NCBI GenBank assembly: GCA_016210745.1
Contig: JACQTO010000212.1
Coordinates: 1-46,048, forward strand
Direction: 5' to 3'
Source of the DNA: Betaproteobacteria bacterium
GTDB lineage: Bacteria; Pseudomonadota; Gammaproteobacteria; Burkholderiales; SG8-39
Length of the DNA stretch: 46,048 nucleotides
Position numbers and translations under genes: made by a program. A model generated the notes under the pieces. The model was not told the origin of the DNA. It did not search any database and saw nothing but the letters and a program-made list of their open reading frames with translations. Below are positions 1-8,296 of this stretch, piece after piece (within the stretch, counting starts at the first letter, position 1; the number at the start of each line of letters is the position of its first letter).

Positions 1-693
1 TACACCGGCGAGCGACCGCTCTTCGACTTTAACAACGTCGAAGACGAGATTCAGAAGGCGCATGCGCGCCTCGACGATCTCAATTAGGGCGGCTACCTCA
101 TCGTCGATCAGACCGATGCGATGACCACCATCGACGTCAACACCGGCGGCTTCGTCGGCGTGCGCAACTTCGACGACACGATCTTCAAGACCAATCTGGA
201 GGCCGCGCACGTCATCGCGCGCCAACTGCGCCTGCGCAATCTCGGCGGGATCATCATCCTCGACTTCATCGACATGGACAGCGAGGACCACCGCGCCGCG
301 GTACTGGCCGAATTCCAAAAAGCCTTGTCGCGCGACCGCACGCGCATGACGCTGAACGGCTTCAGTTCGCTCGGGCTGGTGGAGATGACGCGCAAGCGCA
401 CACGCGAGTCACTCGAACATATACTGTGCGAGCCTTGCCCCACCTGCGCCGGGCGCGGTGTAGTCAAGACCGCGCGCACCGTGTGCTACGAAGTCCTGCG
501 CGAAATCCTGCGCGAGGCACGCCAATACAACGCCCGCGAATTCCGCATCCTCGCCTCGCAGTCGGTGATCGATCTGTTTCTCGAAGAGGAATCGCACGCT
601 CTGGCGATGCTCGGCGACTTTATCGGCAAACCCGTATCGCTGCAGGTCGAATCGAGCTACACCCAGGAGCAGTTCGACATCATCTTGATGTAG
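1..693 (+). pseudogene. rng: Ribonuclease G (3' part) interrupted by an in-frame amber codon
   Basis: RNase G is the RNase E-family endoribonuclease that matures 16S rRNA 5' ends and degrades mRNA. The gene runs in from the left edge. The frame reads YTGERPLFDFNNVEDEI, then an in-frame TAG at 85-87, then GGYLIVDQTDAMTTIDVNTGG and the rest of the catalytic domain. The stop occupies the site where the family has the Ser of the conserved K-S-G-G-Y-L segment. After it, the metal-binding Asp regions (DVNTGG; LDFIDM), the Zn-link CEPCPTC (about 427-447) and a normal C-terminus ending in EQFDIILM are intact. The next ATG (121) would restart translation beyond part of the active site, giving 190 residues. 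Either this is a nonsense mutation in an otherwise well preserved gene, or two base errors near a contig end (AAATCG expected, AATTAG seen). Confidence 0.85.
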
Positions 694-700
694 AAACGCC

Positions 701-824
701 CTAGCCGGAACCGAAGAAGGTGGTTTTGCCGTTTATCAATCTCCCCTTTTCGTGCAGTTGCGTGCAACTGCACGAAAAGGGGAGACGAATTTAGAAACCC
801 GATCTTCGCCAAATTTGTCAACAG
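701..824 (+). repeat. Intergenic hairpin element, copy 1 (subfamily I)
   Basis: Perfect inverted repeat with 21-bp arms 741-761 and 764-784 and a 2-nt gap. The outer stem is CTCCCCTTTT and the inner stem CGTGCAGTTGC. The left flank (A) carries GCCGGAACC and TTTGCCGTTTATCAATC; the right flank (B) carries GACGAATTTAGAAACC and CTTCGCCAAATTTGTCAAC. It starts 8 nt after the rng stop and lies beside the 3' end of the convergent gene at 865-1464. The stem is not followed by a T-tract, so it is not a standard intrinsic terminator. Confidence 0.95.
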
Positions 825-864
825 CAGGCGCGGCGTTTGTTCTCCGCAGGCCGGCGCCCACTCG

Positions 865-1464
865 CTACTTCGATTTTTCCCTGGGCAGGCGTCCCAGAAG
901 GTAGAACTCGTCGTTGGGCCGCATGTCCACGAAATTGGCCATACGGTTGGAAAGCGCGAAGAACGAGGCGATCGCGGCGATGTCCCAGATGTCCTCCTCG
1001 GTAAATCCCTGGGCGCGCAGCGGCGCGAAGTCCTCGTCGGCGACGTTGCGCGCATCGAGCGCCACCTTCAGCGCAAAGTCGAGCATGGCGCGCTGGCGCG
1101 CACTGATGTCGGCCTTCTTGTAGTTGACCGCGACCTGGTCGGCGATGAGCGGGTTCTTGGCGCGCACGCGCAGGATGGCCCCGTGCGCCACGACGCAGTA
1201 CTGGCAATTGTTTGCCCCCGAGGTCGCGACCACGATCATCTCGCGCTCGGCCTTGGTGATGCCGCTCTCCTTTTCCATCAAAGCGTCGTGGTAGGCGAAA
1301 AAGGCGCGGAACTCTTCCGGCCGGTGCGCCAGAGCGAGGAACACGTTCGGAACGAATCCCGATTTTTCCTGCACGGCGAGGATACGCGCGCGAATGTCCT
1401 CGGGCAGTTCTTCCATGCGGGGAACAGGGTAGCGGCTGATGGCCGGCTGCGGGGTGGCAGGCAT
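865..1464 (-). CDS. Peroxidase-related carboxymuconolactone decarboxylase (AhpD-like) protein
   Basis: A 199-residue protein of the AhpD/carboxymuconolactone-decarboxylase fold, resembling the 'uncharacterized peroxidase-related enzyme' group. The signature is NCQYCVVAHG: Cys87-X2-Cys90-X3-His94, the redox Cys pair and proton-relay His of AhpD-like alkylhydroperoxidases. The preceding helix (ITKAEREMIVVATSGAN) and the later DIAAIASFFALSNRMANF helix are typical of the family. No signal peptide is seen, so it should be a cytoplasmic thiol peroxidase or disulfide reductase with an unknown partner. It is divergent from the Tat-exported hydrolase gene at 1553 and shares an 88-bp AT-richer intergenic region with it. 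Its 3' end faces the hairpin element at 701-824. Confidence 0.9.
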   Translation of the reverse strand: MPATPQPAISRYPVPRMEELPEDIRARILAVQEKSGFVPNVFLALAHRPEEFRAFFAYHDALMEKESGITKAEREMIVVATSGANNCQYCVVAHGAILRVRAKNPLIADQVAVNYKKADISARQRAMLDFALKVALDARNVADEDFAPLRAQGFTEEDIWDIAAIASFFALSNRMANFVDMRPNDEFYLLGRLPREKSK

Positions 1465-1552
1465 GCGGTTTCCTCTTTATGCGGAATATGTGAAGATTAA
1501 TGTTGTTTACGTTTCATTCTAGCGTGCCCAGGCCCTCAATCAAGGAGGAAAC
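1465..1552. promoter_or_regulatory. Divergent intergenic region with strong RBS for the hydrolase gene
   Basis: An 88-bp spacer between divergent genes, clearly more AT-rich than its surroundings (for example AAGATTAATGTTGTTTACG at 1493-1511). It must carry both promoters, but no confident -35/-10 pair can be singled out. The Shine-Dalgarno AAGGAGGA at 1542-1549, just before the ATG at 1553, fixes the start of the plus-strand gene. Confidence 0.5.
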
Positions 1553-2437
1553 ATGAACGACAAGGCTCAGTTTGACCAGCAGCACTTCGATAGCCTCTTT
1601 CCCGAGATGAAGTTTACGCGGCGCGACTTTCTCGCTTCGTCGGCGGCAACCGGGTTCGCGCTCGCCGCCGGGCCGGTCATGGCGCAGCAGGCGATCAAGA
1701 CCTCGACCGACGGGCTTGAAGCGGCCGACATCCGGATCCCGGTCGCGGGGGGCGGGCAGATGCCTGCCTACTATGCGGCGCCGAAGAAAGCCGGCAAATT
1801 CGCCACGGTCATCGTCATCCCCGAGATATTCGGGCTGCACGAGTACCAAAAGGATATTTGCCGGCGGCTGGCCAAGGCGGGCTACTATGCGATCTCATCG
1901 GATCCCTTCTTCCGCAAGGGCGACTTGGCGAAGATGACCGACTTCAAGCAGGTGCTGGCGGCGGCCAATTCCCTCGAGGATACGCAGATGCTCTCCGATC
2001 TGGACGTACTCGCGAGCTGGGTGGAAAAGCAGCCCAAGGCCAATGCGAGAAAACTCGGCATCACGGGGATGTGCCGCGGCGGACGCACCGTGTGGATGTA
2101 CTCCGCGCACAACAAGAAAATAAAAGCGGGTGTTTCCTGGTACGGGGGGCTGAACCCGACGCCGCCGGCGCAGCCGCAATCGCCGATCGATGTCATCGAC
2201 CGGCTCAACGCGCCGGTGCTGGGCCTGTACGGCGGCGCCGACCAGGGCATCCCGATGAACATGGTGGAGCGCCTGCAAGCCGCGATCCGCGCCTTCGAGA
2301 AGCCCTGCGAGATACACGTCTACGAAGGCATGCCGCATGCCTTTCACGCCGATTACCGGCCCAGCTACCGCAAAGAGGCCGCCGAGGACGGATGGAAGCG
2401 CATGCTGGCGTGGTTCAAGAAACACGGGGTGGCGTAA
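1553..2437 (+). CDS. Tat-exported dienelactone hydrolase family protein
   Basis: A 294-residue alpha/beta hydrolase of the dienelactone hydrolase family. The N-terminus has a twin-arginine signal: TRRDFLASS (Arg23-Arg24), a hydrophobic stretch and a PVMA cleavage site near residue 44, so the enzyme is probably periplasmic. Family motifs follow in order: VIPEIFGLHEY with Glu91, the nucleophile elbow GMCRGG with Cys174 (Cys rather than Ser, as in true dienelactone hydrolases), Asp230 in GGADQG, and His262 in GMPHAFH. The catalytic triad Cys-Asp-His is therefore complete. The start is fixed by the strong SD at 1542-1549. The natural substrate cannot be inferred. An intrinsic terminator follows at 2459. 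Confidence 0.92.
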   Translation: MNDKAQFDQQHFDSLFPEMKFTRRDFLASSAATGFALAAGPVMAQQAIKTSTDGLEAADIRIPVAGGGQMPAYYAAPKKAGKFATVIVIPEIFGLHEYQKDICRRLAKAGYYAISSDPFFRKGDLAKMTDFKQVLAAANSLEDTQMLSDLDVLASWVEKQPKANARKLGITGMCRGGRTVWMYSAHNKKIKAGVSWYGGLNPTPPAQPQSPIDVIDRLNAPVLGLYGGADQGIPMNMVERLQAAIRAFEKPCEIHVYEGMPHAFHADYRPSYRKEAAEDGWKRMLAWFKKHGVA

Positions 2438-2458
2438 GAGGCCTCCCCAGACCCAGTG

Positions 2459-2486
2459 AAAAAGGGGCGCTCATGCGCCCCTTTTT
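2459..2486 (+). terminator. Rho-independent terminator after the hydrolase gene
   Basis: A perfect 12-bp stem AAAAAGGGGCGC / GCGCCCCTTTTT with a TCAT loop, ending in a T5 run, 21 nt after the stop at 2437. The A-tract on the left arm makes it potentially bidirectional, so it could also serve the minus-strand Bug gene whose 3' end is at 2591. Confidence 0.88.
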
Positions 2487-2505
2487 ACTTTCCAAACCGC
2501 GATAC

Positions 2506-2580
2506 CCGGAAACAAAAATCTGGTCCTGCCTTTAATCAACCTGAACAACGCCAGACTCTTCACCGGAATCCTCAGTCAAC
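2506..2580 (+). repeat. Hairpin-less relic of the intergenic hairpin element
   Basis: The left half (CCGGAAACAAAAATCTGGTC, then TGCCTTTAATCAACCTG) aligns with flank A of the intact elements, and the right half (CAGACTCTTCACCGGAATC, then TCAGTCAAC) with flank B. The palindromic core is missing. It begins about 20 nt after the terminator and ends about 10 nt before the minus-strand stop at 2591, the same 3'-side placement as the intact copies. This is a by-eye alignment and therefore less certain than the intact copies. Confidence 0.55.
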
Positions 2581-2590
2581 TCGCAAGCGG

Positions 2591-3568
2591 CTAATCCGCG
2601 TAGACGCCGGCCCTCTTGATGATCGGGCCCCACTTGTTGATCTCGGTCCTGAGGTGCGCCGCGAGCGCGGCGGGGTTGGCCTTGTCGAGCGGGACAGCCT
2701 CGGCCCCCAGATCGGCGAAGCGCTTCTTCACGGTGTCGTCCTTGATGCCTTCCTGCAGCGCGGCCGCAAGCTTGTCGATCACCGCCTTTGGCGTGCCTTT
2801 GGGCGCATAGAGGGCGTGCCAGATGCCGACGTCGAATCCCTTCAGCCCCAGCTCGTCGAGCGTCGGGACTTCGGGAAGGGAGGGCACGCGCTTTTTCGAG
2901 GTCACCGCATATACCTTCACCTTACCGCTCTTGATCTGCGTGGTCGTATTGGTGGTCTGGTCGCACATGAAATCGACCTGGCCGCCGAGCAGGTCGTTCA
3001 TCGCAGGGGCCGTGCCCTTGTACGGTACGGTCAGCATATTGATTTGGATGGCGTTCATGAAGAGCATCCCGCAAAGGTGCGATGCCGCCCCGATGCCGGC
3101 ATTGGCGTAGGTGACCTTGTCCTTGTTGGCCTTGACGTAGGCGAGGAACTCCTTGAAATCCTTGGCCGGGAAGTTGCCGCGCGCAACGAGCGTCATCGGC
3201 ACGTCGTTGATCAGGCCGATGGGCTCGAAATCCTCGATCGGTTTGAAGCGCAGGCTGCGATACAGCGCCGGCGTCGTCGCCATACCGATGTGATGAATGA
3301 GGATCGTATAGCCGTCGGGCCTGGCGTTCTTCACCATTTCGGGGCCAATGATCCCCCCGGCGCTGGGGCGGTTCTCGACGACCACGGTCTGGCCCAGGGG
3401 CTTGGTCATCGCCTGCCCCATCACGCGGGCGACCGTATCGGTCGGCCCTCCGGCCGCGTACGGCACGACCATGTTAATCATCTTGGTCGGATAGCTCTGC
3501 GCCAGCGCGCCGCCGGCGGCGGCGAGGCCCAGAAGCACGCTCGTCACGCCTATGGTCTTGCGCATCAT
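2591..3568 (-). CDS. Bug/TctC family periplasmic solute receptor (tripartite tricarboxylate transporter type)
   Basis: A 325-residue extracytoplasmic binding protein of the Bug (TctC) family, which captures small carboxylates or related solutes in the periplasm. The Sec signal peptide is MMRKTIGVTSVLLGLAAAG, with likely cleavage after ALA. Typical family segments follow: YPTKMINMVVPYAAGGPTD, VVVENRPSAGG, the DFEPIGLI region and VPYKGTAPAMNDLLGGQVD. The start at 3568 is preferred over an upstream in-frame ATG at 3595 because AGGAG lies 7 nt before it. No TctA/TctB membrane genes are nearby, so it is an orphan receptor, as is common in Burkholderiales. The ligand is unknown. Confidence 0.95.
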   Translation of the reverse strand: MMRKTIGVTSVLLGLAAAGGALAQSYPTKMINMVVPYAAGGPTDTVARVMGQAMTKPLGQTVVVENRPSAGGIIGPEMVKNARPDGYTILIHHIGMATTPALYRSLRFKPIEDFEPIGLINDVPMTLVARGNFPAKDFKEFLAYVKANKDKVTYANAGIGAASHLCGMLFMNAIQINMLTVPYKGTAPAMNDLLGGQVDFMCDQTTNTTTQIKSGKVKVYAVTSKKRVPSLPEVPTLDELGLKGFDVGIWHALYAPKGTPKAVIDKLAAALQEGIKDDTVKKRFADLGAEAVPLDKANPAALAAHLRTEINKWGPIIKRAGVYAD

Positions 3569-4001
3569 GTTGCAACTCCTGGTGAAAAACCGCATCGCTC
3601 GGCCCGCGGACTTCGACTGCGCCCTCGTTCCTGCAATAACTGTTTATTCTACACAGGCTCGCGCGCTTTGCCGCGACTGGCAATAAAGCGAAACCCGCGC
3701 ACACAAATCGCCGCGGCGCTGCAGGTGGTCGATGCGATCAACGATGCCATAGCCGCCGCTGCCTTAGACGCCGATCGCCGCGATCGAGCGTGTCAGCCAT
3801 TCGGCGTTGACATCGCGTTTGCCCCCGCTTACGATGCGGCGCTAGACAATCTGGATTCCCATCCGGAGCGCGGTGAGTATTTTCCTGCGTGAGACTTCCT
3901 GACTGAAACATCCCTGGATGGCCCCCGTGACCGCAGCGACGGGGCCGCACGGCACTTGCCGGCGATTTTGTCCTGCGAACCTTGAACGACGGAGGTTGAG
4001 C
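3569..4001. other. Intergenic region without a recognisable gene
   Basis: A 433-bp spacer between the divergent Bug gene and the flavin reductase gene. Open frames cross it on both strands, but none has a convincing start, RBS or recognisable motif. It probably holds the promoters of both neighbours. The only clear signal is the SD GGAGG at 3991-3995 for the next gene. Confidence 0.5.
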
Positions 4002-4658
4002 GTGTTTTACGAACCCGACAAGAAGAACCACGGACTGCGCTATACGCCGTTCAAGAGTTGCGTGGTGCCGCGTCCGATCGGCTGGATATCGACTTGCTCG
4101 CGCGCCGGCCGCGTCAACCTCGCTCCCTACAGCCAGAGCAACATCCTCAGTTATGAACCCGGCTTCGTGATGTTCTCGGCCGGCGCCCAGCATCCGGACG
4201 GTCACCGGAAAGACTCGGTCATCAACGCAGAGGAAACCGGCGAGTTCGTCTTCAACATGGCGACGTACGAATTGCGCCAAGCGGTCAGCCTGACCGCCTC
4301 GATAATCGATTCCTCGATCGACGAGATGCGTGCAGCGGGGCTCACCCCCGCCCCCTCGCGCCTGGTGAAGCCGCCCCGCGTTCTGGAATCGCCGATCAAC
4401 ATCGAATGCAAGTACTACACCACGGTGGTGCTTCCGGGACACGACTGGACCACGAATCATTACATGGTGATTGGCCGCGTCCTCGGGATCCACATCAAGG
4501 ACGATTGCATCACACCCGAAGGAAAGATCGACATCCTGAAAATCCGGCCGCTCGCCCGCCTGGGCTATCTCGATTACACGTCGGTCGAAAGCGTCTTTCC
4601 CATCGAACCCACGGAGACTGCGCCGGCGTACAGGGTTCGCGGTTTGAGCGGGGGCTGA
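4002..4658 (+). CDS. Flavin reductase domain protein (FMN-binding split barrel)
   Basis: A 218-residue protein of the flavin-reductase-like (DIM6/NTAB) family, which binds FMN and either reduces flavin for a partner oxygenase or acts directly. Family features: a PRPIGWISTCSRAGRVNLAPYS segment early on (the P-R-P-I-x-W-I-S-T motif and the N-x-A-P-Y-S turn), then KDSVINAEETGEFVFNMAT, and a C-terminal ARLGYLDYT. The start is the GTG at 4002, chosen because GGAGG at 3991-3995 lies 6 nt upstream; an upstream in-frame GTG/ATG extension lacks family similarity. It is followed 26 nt later by a second Bug receptor, suggesting a two-gene unit for uptake and oxidation of an unidentified aromatic or carboxylate compound. 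Confidence 0.9.
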   Translation: MFYEPDKKNHGLRYTPFKSCVVPRPIGWISTCSRAGRVNLAPYSQSNILSYEPGFVMFSAGAQHPDGHRKDSVINAEETGEFVFNMATYELRQAVSLTASIIDSSIDEMRAAGLTPAPSRLVKPPRVLESPINIECKYYTTVVLPGHDWTTNHYMVIGRVLGIHIKDDCITPEGKIDILKIRPLARLGYLDYTSVESVFPIEPTETAPAYRVRGLSGG

Positions 4659-4684
4659 GCACAGCGCAGAGGAGGCGGGAGAAA

Positions 4685-5686
4685 ATGATGGAAGATCGCA
4701 GGAGAAAGTCCCCGGGATCGATCGCCTTTCTTGCGGCGATCGCCACGATGGCCTACGCAGCCGTCTTCTCCAGCGCATCGCTTGCGGCCGACGCTTATCC
4801 TTCGCGGCACGTCACCATGGTGTTGCCATTCCCGGCCGGAACGGTCACCGACATGACTTTACGGCTCATCGCCGATCATCTCGGACGCGCGTTCGGCGCC
4901 CCTGTGGTGATCGAGAACAAGGGCGGAGCGGGAGGGATGATCGGAGCGACCACCGTGGCGCGCGCACAGCCGAACGGCTACACGCTGCTTTTCACGACCA
5001 ATTCGACGCACTCGGTCGTCAAGAGTCTGTTCAAGAGCGTTCCCTACGATCCGGAGAAGGATTTTGCGCCGGTGGCCCGCGTGGTGAGTCTTGCGTCGAT
5101 GCTGGTGGTAAACCCGGCTCTTCCGATCAACACGCCGGCGGAATTCGTGGCGTACGCGAAGAGCAACCCGGGAAAGATTCGATACGGTTACGGAAATTCA
5201 AGCGGGCTGATCGGCGGCGAGATGCTCAAGCAGGCGGCGCGCATCGACATCGTGCCGGTTGCGTACAAAGGCAATCCGCAGGCACTCACCGATCTCATCA
5301 GCGGGAACATCGAAGCCATGGTCATCGACCTCAACAACGGCATTCCACAGCTCAAAGCAGGCAAGATTCGGGCAATCGGCATGCTCCCCTCCAAGCGCAA
5401 CGGCGCGCTGCCCGCCTTGCCGACCTTGAACGAGACGGTCGCTCCCGGCTTAGACGTTTCGGCCTGGGGCGGCATTTTCGCGCCCGCGGGGACGCCGCGC
5501 GAGATCGTGAAGCGTCTTGCCGACGAGATCGCGAAGTTCGCCGCGCGCCCCGACATCAAGGAGAAACTGCTCACCGTCGGAGTCGAGCTCGATTACGCCG
5601 GGCCGGAGGAGTTTTCGGCGTTCCTGAAAGTCGAGGAGGTGCACTGGACGACCATGGCCAAGGCGGCCGGGATCAAGCCCCAGTAG
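4685..5686 (+). CDS. Bug/TctC family periplasmic solute receptor
   Basis: A 333-residue second Bug receptor. The N-terminus MMEDRRRKSPGSIAFLAAIA leads into a hydrophobic signal with cleavage near SLAADAYPS. The mature part begins with YPSRHVTMVLPFPAGTVTD and contains VVIENKGGAGGMIGATTVA, the DFAPVARV segment, and the VAYKGNPQALTDLISGNIE ligand-pocket region. GGAGG at 4671-4675 precedes the start. It lies 26 nt downstream of the flavin reductase gene and is probably co-transcribed with it. It is clearly divergent from the receptor at 2591-3568, so it is not a recent duplicate. No TctAB genes are present. The ligand is unknown. Confidence 0.94.
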   Translation: MMEDRRRKSPGSIAFLAAIATMAYAAVFSSASLAADAYPSRHVTMVLPFPAGTVTDMTLRLIADHLGRAFGAPVVIENKGGAGGMIGATTVARAQPNGYTLLFTTNSTHSVVKSLFKSVPYDPEKDFAPVARVVSLASMLVVNPALPINTPAEFVAYAKSNPGKIRYGYGNSSGLIGGEMLKQAARIDIVPVAYKGNPQALTDLISGNIEAMVIDLNNGIPQLKAGKIRAIGMLPSKRNGALPALPTLNETVAPGLDVSAWGGIFAPAGTPREIVKRLADEIAKFAARPDIKEKLLTVGVELDYAGPEEFSAFLKVEEVHWTTMAKAAGIKPQ

Positions 5687-5767
5687 AGAATCGAGCGGCG
5701 CGAAGATCGACGGCGCGATCGACATGCGAACCGGTGAATTCGCCCGAGTCGATCGCCGGCGGTCCCC

Positions 5768-7906
5768 ATGAAGAAAGTCGGCCGCAACGATCCCTGCCCG
5801 TGCGGCAGCGGCAAAAAATACAAGCAGTGTTGTCTGCTTCGCCATAGTTTCGGGGCGCCGGACCGAGGCTCCGATTCGGCGGCGAGCGCGGCGCGGGCTA
5901 TCGGGATCGCTCGCGAGCATCATCGGGCCGGGCGCCTGCAGGAAGCGGAAATCGCGTATCGGCAAATCCTGCAGGCGCACCCGAACCACCCCGATGCGCT
6001 GCACCTGCTTGGCGTAATGGCCCTACAGCTGGGAAGCCACGAGATGGCCGTTGACCTGATCAGCCAAGCCATCCGAGCCGATGGTTCCGATCCGAGCTAC
6101 CACTGCAATCTGGGTCTGACGTACAAAGCCCTGGGACGACCGGAGGAGGCCGTCGCAAGCTTTCGAAAAGCGCTCGCGATCAATCCCGGCGATGCCGAGG
6201 CTCAGGGCGAATTGGGAATCGCCCTCATCACCCAGGGCAAGCACCAAGAAGCCGAGGCCTGTTTTCGGAAAGCGCTCGCAAGCAGGCCTGATCATGCCGT
6301 AGCACACAGCAATCTGGGAAATGCGCTGGTAATCCAGGGCCGCGCCGAGGAGGCCATCGGCTGTTACCAGAAGGCGATCACCCTAGCACCGGATTATGCC
6401 GGCGCACACTACAACCTGGGCTGTGCGCTCATCAAGCAGGGCCATCCCGAGGAGGCTATCGCCTCGTTTCGAATCGCGCTTGCCATCGCGCCGGAGAATG
6501 CCGAAATCTGCAACAGCCTGGGCCACGCGCTCGTCATCCAGGGAAAGACCGACGAAGCCGTAGTCTGTTTGCGCAGAGCGCTCGCACTCAAACCGGATTA
6601 TTTTGAAGCCCACAACAATCTGGGAATTGCCCTGGTCGCCCGAGGCGAGCTGGATCAGGCCATTGCCTGCTACCGGAGGGCCATCGCCATTGCGCCGGAT
6701 TATGCCGCGGCGCACTACAACCTGGGCGGTGCGCTTTCAAGAAAGGGCGAACTAGACGAAGCCCTCGCCAACTACCGCAAGGCCATTGCGCTCAGGCCCG
6801 ATTATGTCGAGGCCTACAACAATCTAGGCAATACTCTCGTGCTCCAGGGCAAGCCGGACCAAGCCATTGTCTCTTATCGACAAGCGCTGGCGCTCAAACC
6901 GGACTTTGCCGAGGCGCACAACGACCTGGGCGATGCGCTCAAGCAATGGGGCAAGATGAAAGAGGCGGCCGAGAGCTTTCGCACGGCATTGAAACTGGCG
7001 CCAGAGTTTGCCCAAGCCCATAACAATCTCGGCGTCGTGCTGCAGGAAATGGGCGAGCTGGAGGAGGCGGTAAAGAGCATCCGCCGAGCATTGACGCTGA
7101 AGCCCGACTTTGCCGAGGCGCATTTCAATCTTCACGCCCTGCTGCTCGATCCCGATGACCTGGGGACGTCCATCGAATGCCTGAGAAAAGCGGTTGAGCT
7201 GAAACCCGATGACGATGAATTCAGGTTCTGCCTGGGAATGGTCCTGGACTATTCCGGAGCCTCCGAGGCCGCCGCCGATCATCTTGCGCGAAGCGCAGAG
7301 CGCTCCGCTTTGCATCGGGCGAAATGCGATGCTTGGCGCTATATCAAATCTTCAGGCGATAGACTTCCTCGAATTACGGGAAGCACGATCCAGGCTTTTC
7401 GGCTCGGTTTTGCCGAGGCCAACGCGAAGGGGTTGGTGCTGGAATTCGGCGTCCGTTTCGGAACTTCAATCCGTCAAATTGCCGCCCTTGCAAACCAGGA
7501 AGTACACGGATTCGACAGTTTTGAGGGCTTGCCCGAGAGCTGGGGCGACGAGCCGCGCGGCAGCTACACGACCGGAGGTGTCATTCCCGCGGTTCCCGCA
7601 AATGTGATCCTCCACCCCGGCTGGTTCGAAGACACGCTTCCCGCGTTCGTAAACAAGTACGCCGCGCCGGTGCGCTTCATGAACATCGATTGCGACATCT
7701 ACAGCTCGACCAGGACGGTGCTCGAATTTTTCGCCGATCGCATCGTTGCCGGAACGGTGATCGTGTTCGACGAATTCATCGGATTCGAGCGCTGGCGCGA
7801 GGACGAATTCAAGGCATTCCAGGAAATGGCCGCCGCCAATCGCTGGAAGTACGAATACCTCTGCTTCAGTTTTTCGACCAAGCAGGTGGCCGTTCGCATC
7901 ATTTGA
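5768..7906 (+). CDS. SEC-C / TPR-repeat / TylF-like methyltransferase fusion protein
   Basis: A 712-residue protein of three parts. Residues 1-25 form a SEC-C zinc motif ([18 protein letters not shown]; ligands Cys10, Cys12, Cys21, Cys22), as at the C-terminus of SecA. Residues of about 50 to 510 are 13-14 tandem 34-residue TPR units with the usual pattern (for example [18 protein letters not shown]). Residues of about 555 to 712 form a class I SAM-dependent methyltransferase of the TylF/macrocin O-methyltransferase type: glycine-rich [21 protein letters not shown], an acidic [12 protein letters not shown] near 637, and [11 protein letters not shown] near 667. No signal peptide or membrane segment is seen. 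TPR arrays joined to glycan- or polyketide-modifying enzymes suggest a protein- or polysaccharide-associated methyltransferase; the substrate is unknown. The RBS is weak. Confidence 0.9.
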   Translation: MKKVGRNDPCPCGSGKKYKQCCLLRHSFGAPDRGSDSAASAARAIGIAREHHRAGRLQEAEIAYRQILQAHPNHPDALHLLGVMALQLGSHEMAVDLISQAIRADGSDPSYHCNLGLTYKALGRPEEAVASFRKALAINPGDAEAQGELGIALITQGKHQEAEACFRKALASRPDHAVAHSNLGNALVIQGRAEEAIGCYQKAITLAPDYAGAHYNLGCALIKQGHPEEAIASFRIALAIAPENAEICNSLGHALVIQGKTDEAVVCLRRALALKPDYFEAHNNLGIALVARGELDQAIACYRRAIAIAPDYAAAHYNLGGALSRKGELDEALANYRKAIALRPDYVEAYNNLGNTLVLQGKPDQAIVSYRQALALKPDFAEAHNDLGDALKQWGKMKEAAESFRTALKLAPEFAQAHNNLGVVLQEMGELEEAVKSIRRALTLKPDFAEAHFNLHALLLDPDDLGTSIECLRKAVELKPDDDEFRFCLGMVLDYSGASEAAADHLARSAERSALHRAKCDAWRYIKSSGDRLPRITGSTIQAFRLGFAEANAKGLVLEFGVRFGTSIRQIAALANQEVHGFDSFEGLPESWGDEPRGSYTTGGVIPAVPANVILHPGWFEDTLPAFVNKYAAPVRFMNIDCDIYSSTRTVLEFFADRIVAGTVIVFDEFIGFERWREDEFKAFQEMAAANRWKYEYLCFSFSTKQVAVRII

Positions 7907-8296
7907 CTGCCCGTGACAGGCCAGGCGCGGCGACCAAGTCGCCGGGCTCATCCCAGGCGAGCGCCGCATGGCCAAAACACCCCGCGACGGGGTTATATCA
8001 CCCGTCCTTTCCAGACCTTTGGTTCAGGCGCTTCGTTTGCCCTGCCGCCGCGCTCGACGAAAATACCCTTGGGAAGAAGGCGTTAGGCAGCTTCCTCCGG
8101 CTTGCGCGGGCGTGCCTCGGAACCCGGCACGGTAGTTGCGAACCCCACTTCGCACGAACTCGATGTTTCCAACGACCCGGCAACTGCTGGGGCATTAGAT
8201 GCGAGGCCTCGACATTGCCTGCGAGCGTTGCGCGACGGATGAAATCGTGGCGGGCAATCGCAAGGCTGCCGACCCCCTCGTCGGATGGGCGCGACT
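7907..8296. other. Intergenic region; weak hairpin only
   Basis: A 390-bp spacer. The only structure I see is a short GC hairpin at 7979-7993 (ACCCCG, loop CGA, CGGGGT), 73 nt after the upstream stop. It lacks a proper T-tract and is at best a weak terminator. No convincing gene or RNA is visible. Confidence 0.4.

Noticed and set aside
741..784. Hairpin cores read as ordinary rho-independent terminators
   Set aside because: Stems are not followed by a T-tract, some copies lie inside operons, and conserved sequence extends well beyond the stem on both sides.
2456..3892. A 478-codon plus-strand frame opposite the Bug gene and into the next spacer
   Set aside because: It begins inside the terminator hairpin, is antisense to a clear Bug receptor for most of its length, and has no recognisable domain. 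The last 70 codons in the spacer were not convincing either.
3738..4778. A 346-codon minus-strand frame opposite the flavin reductase
   Set aside because: Antisense of a clear flavin-reductase-like gene, Arg/Gly/Pro-rich without motif.
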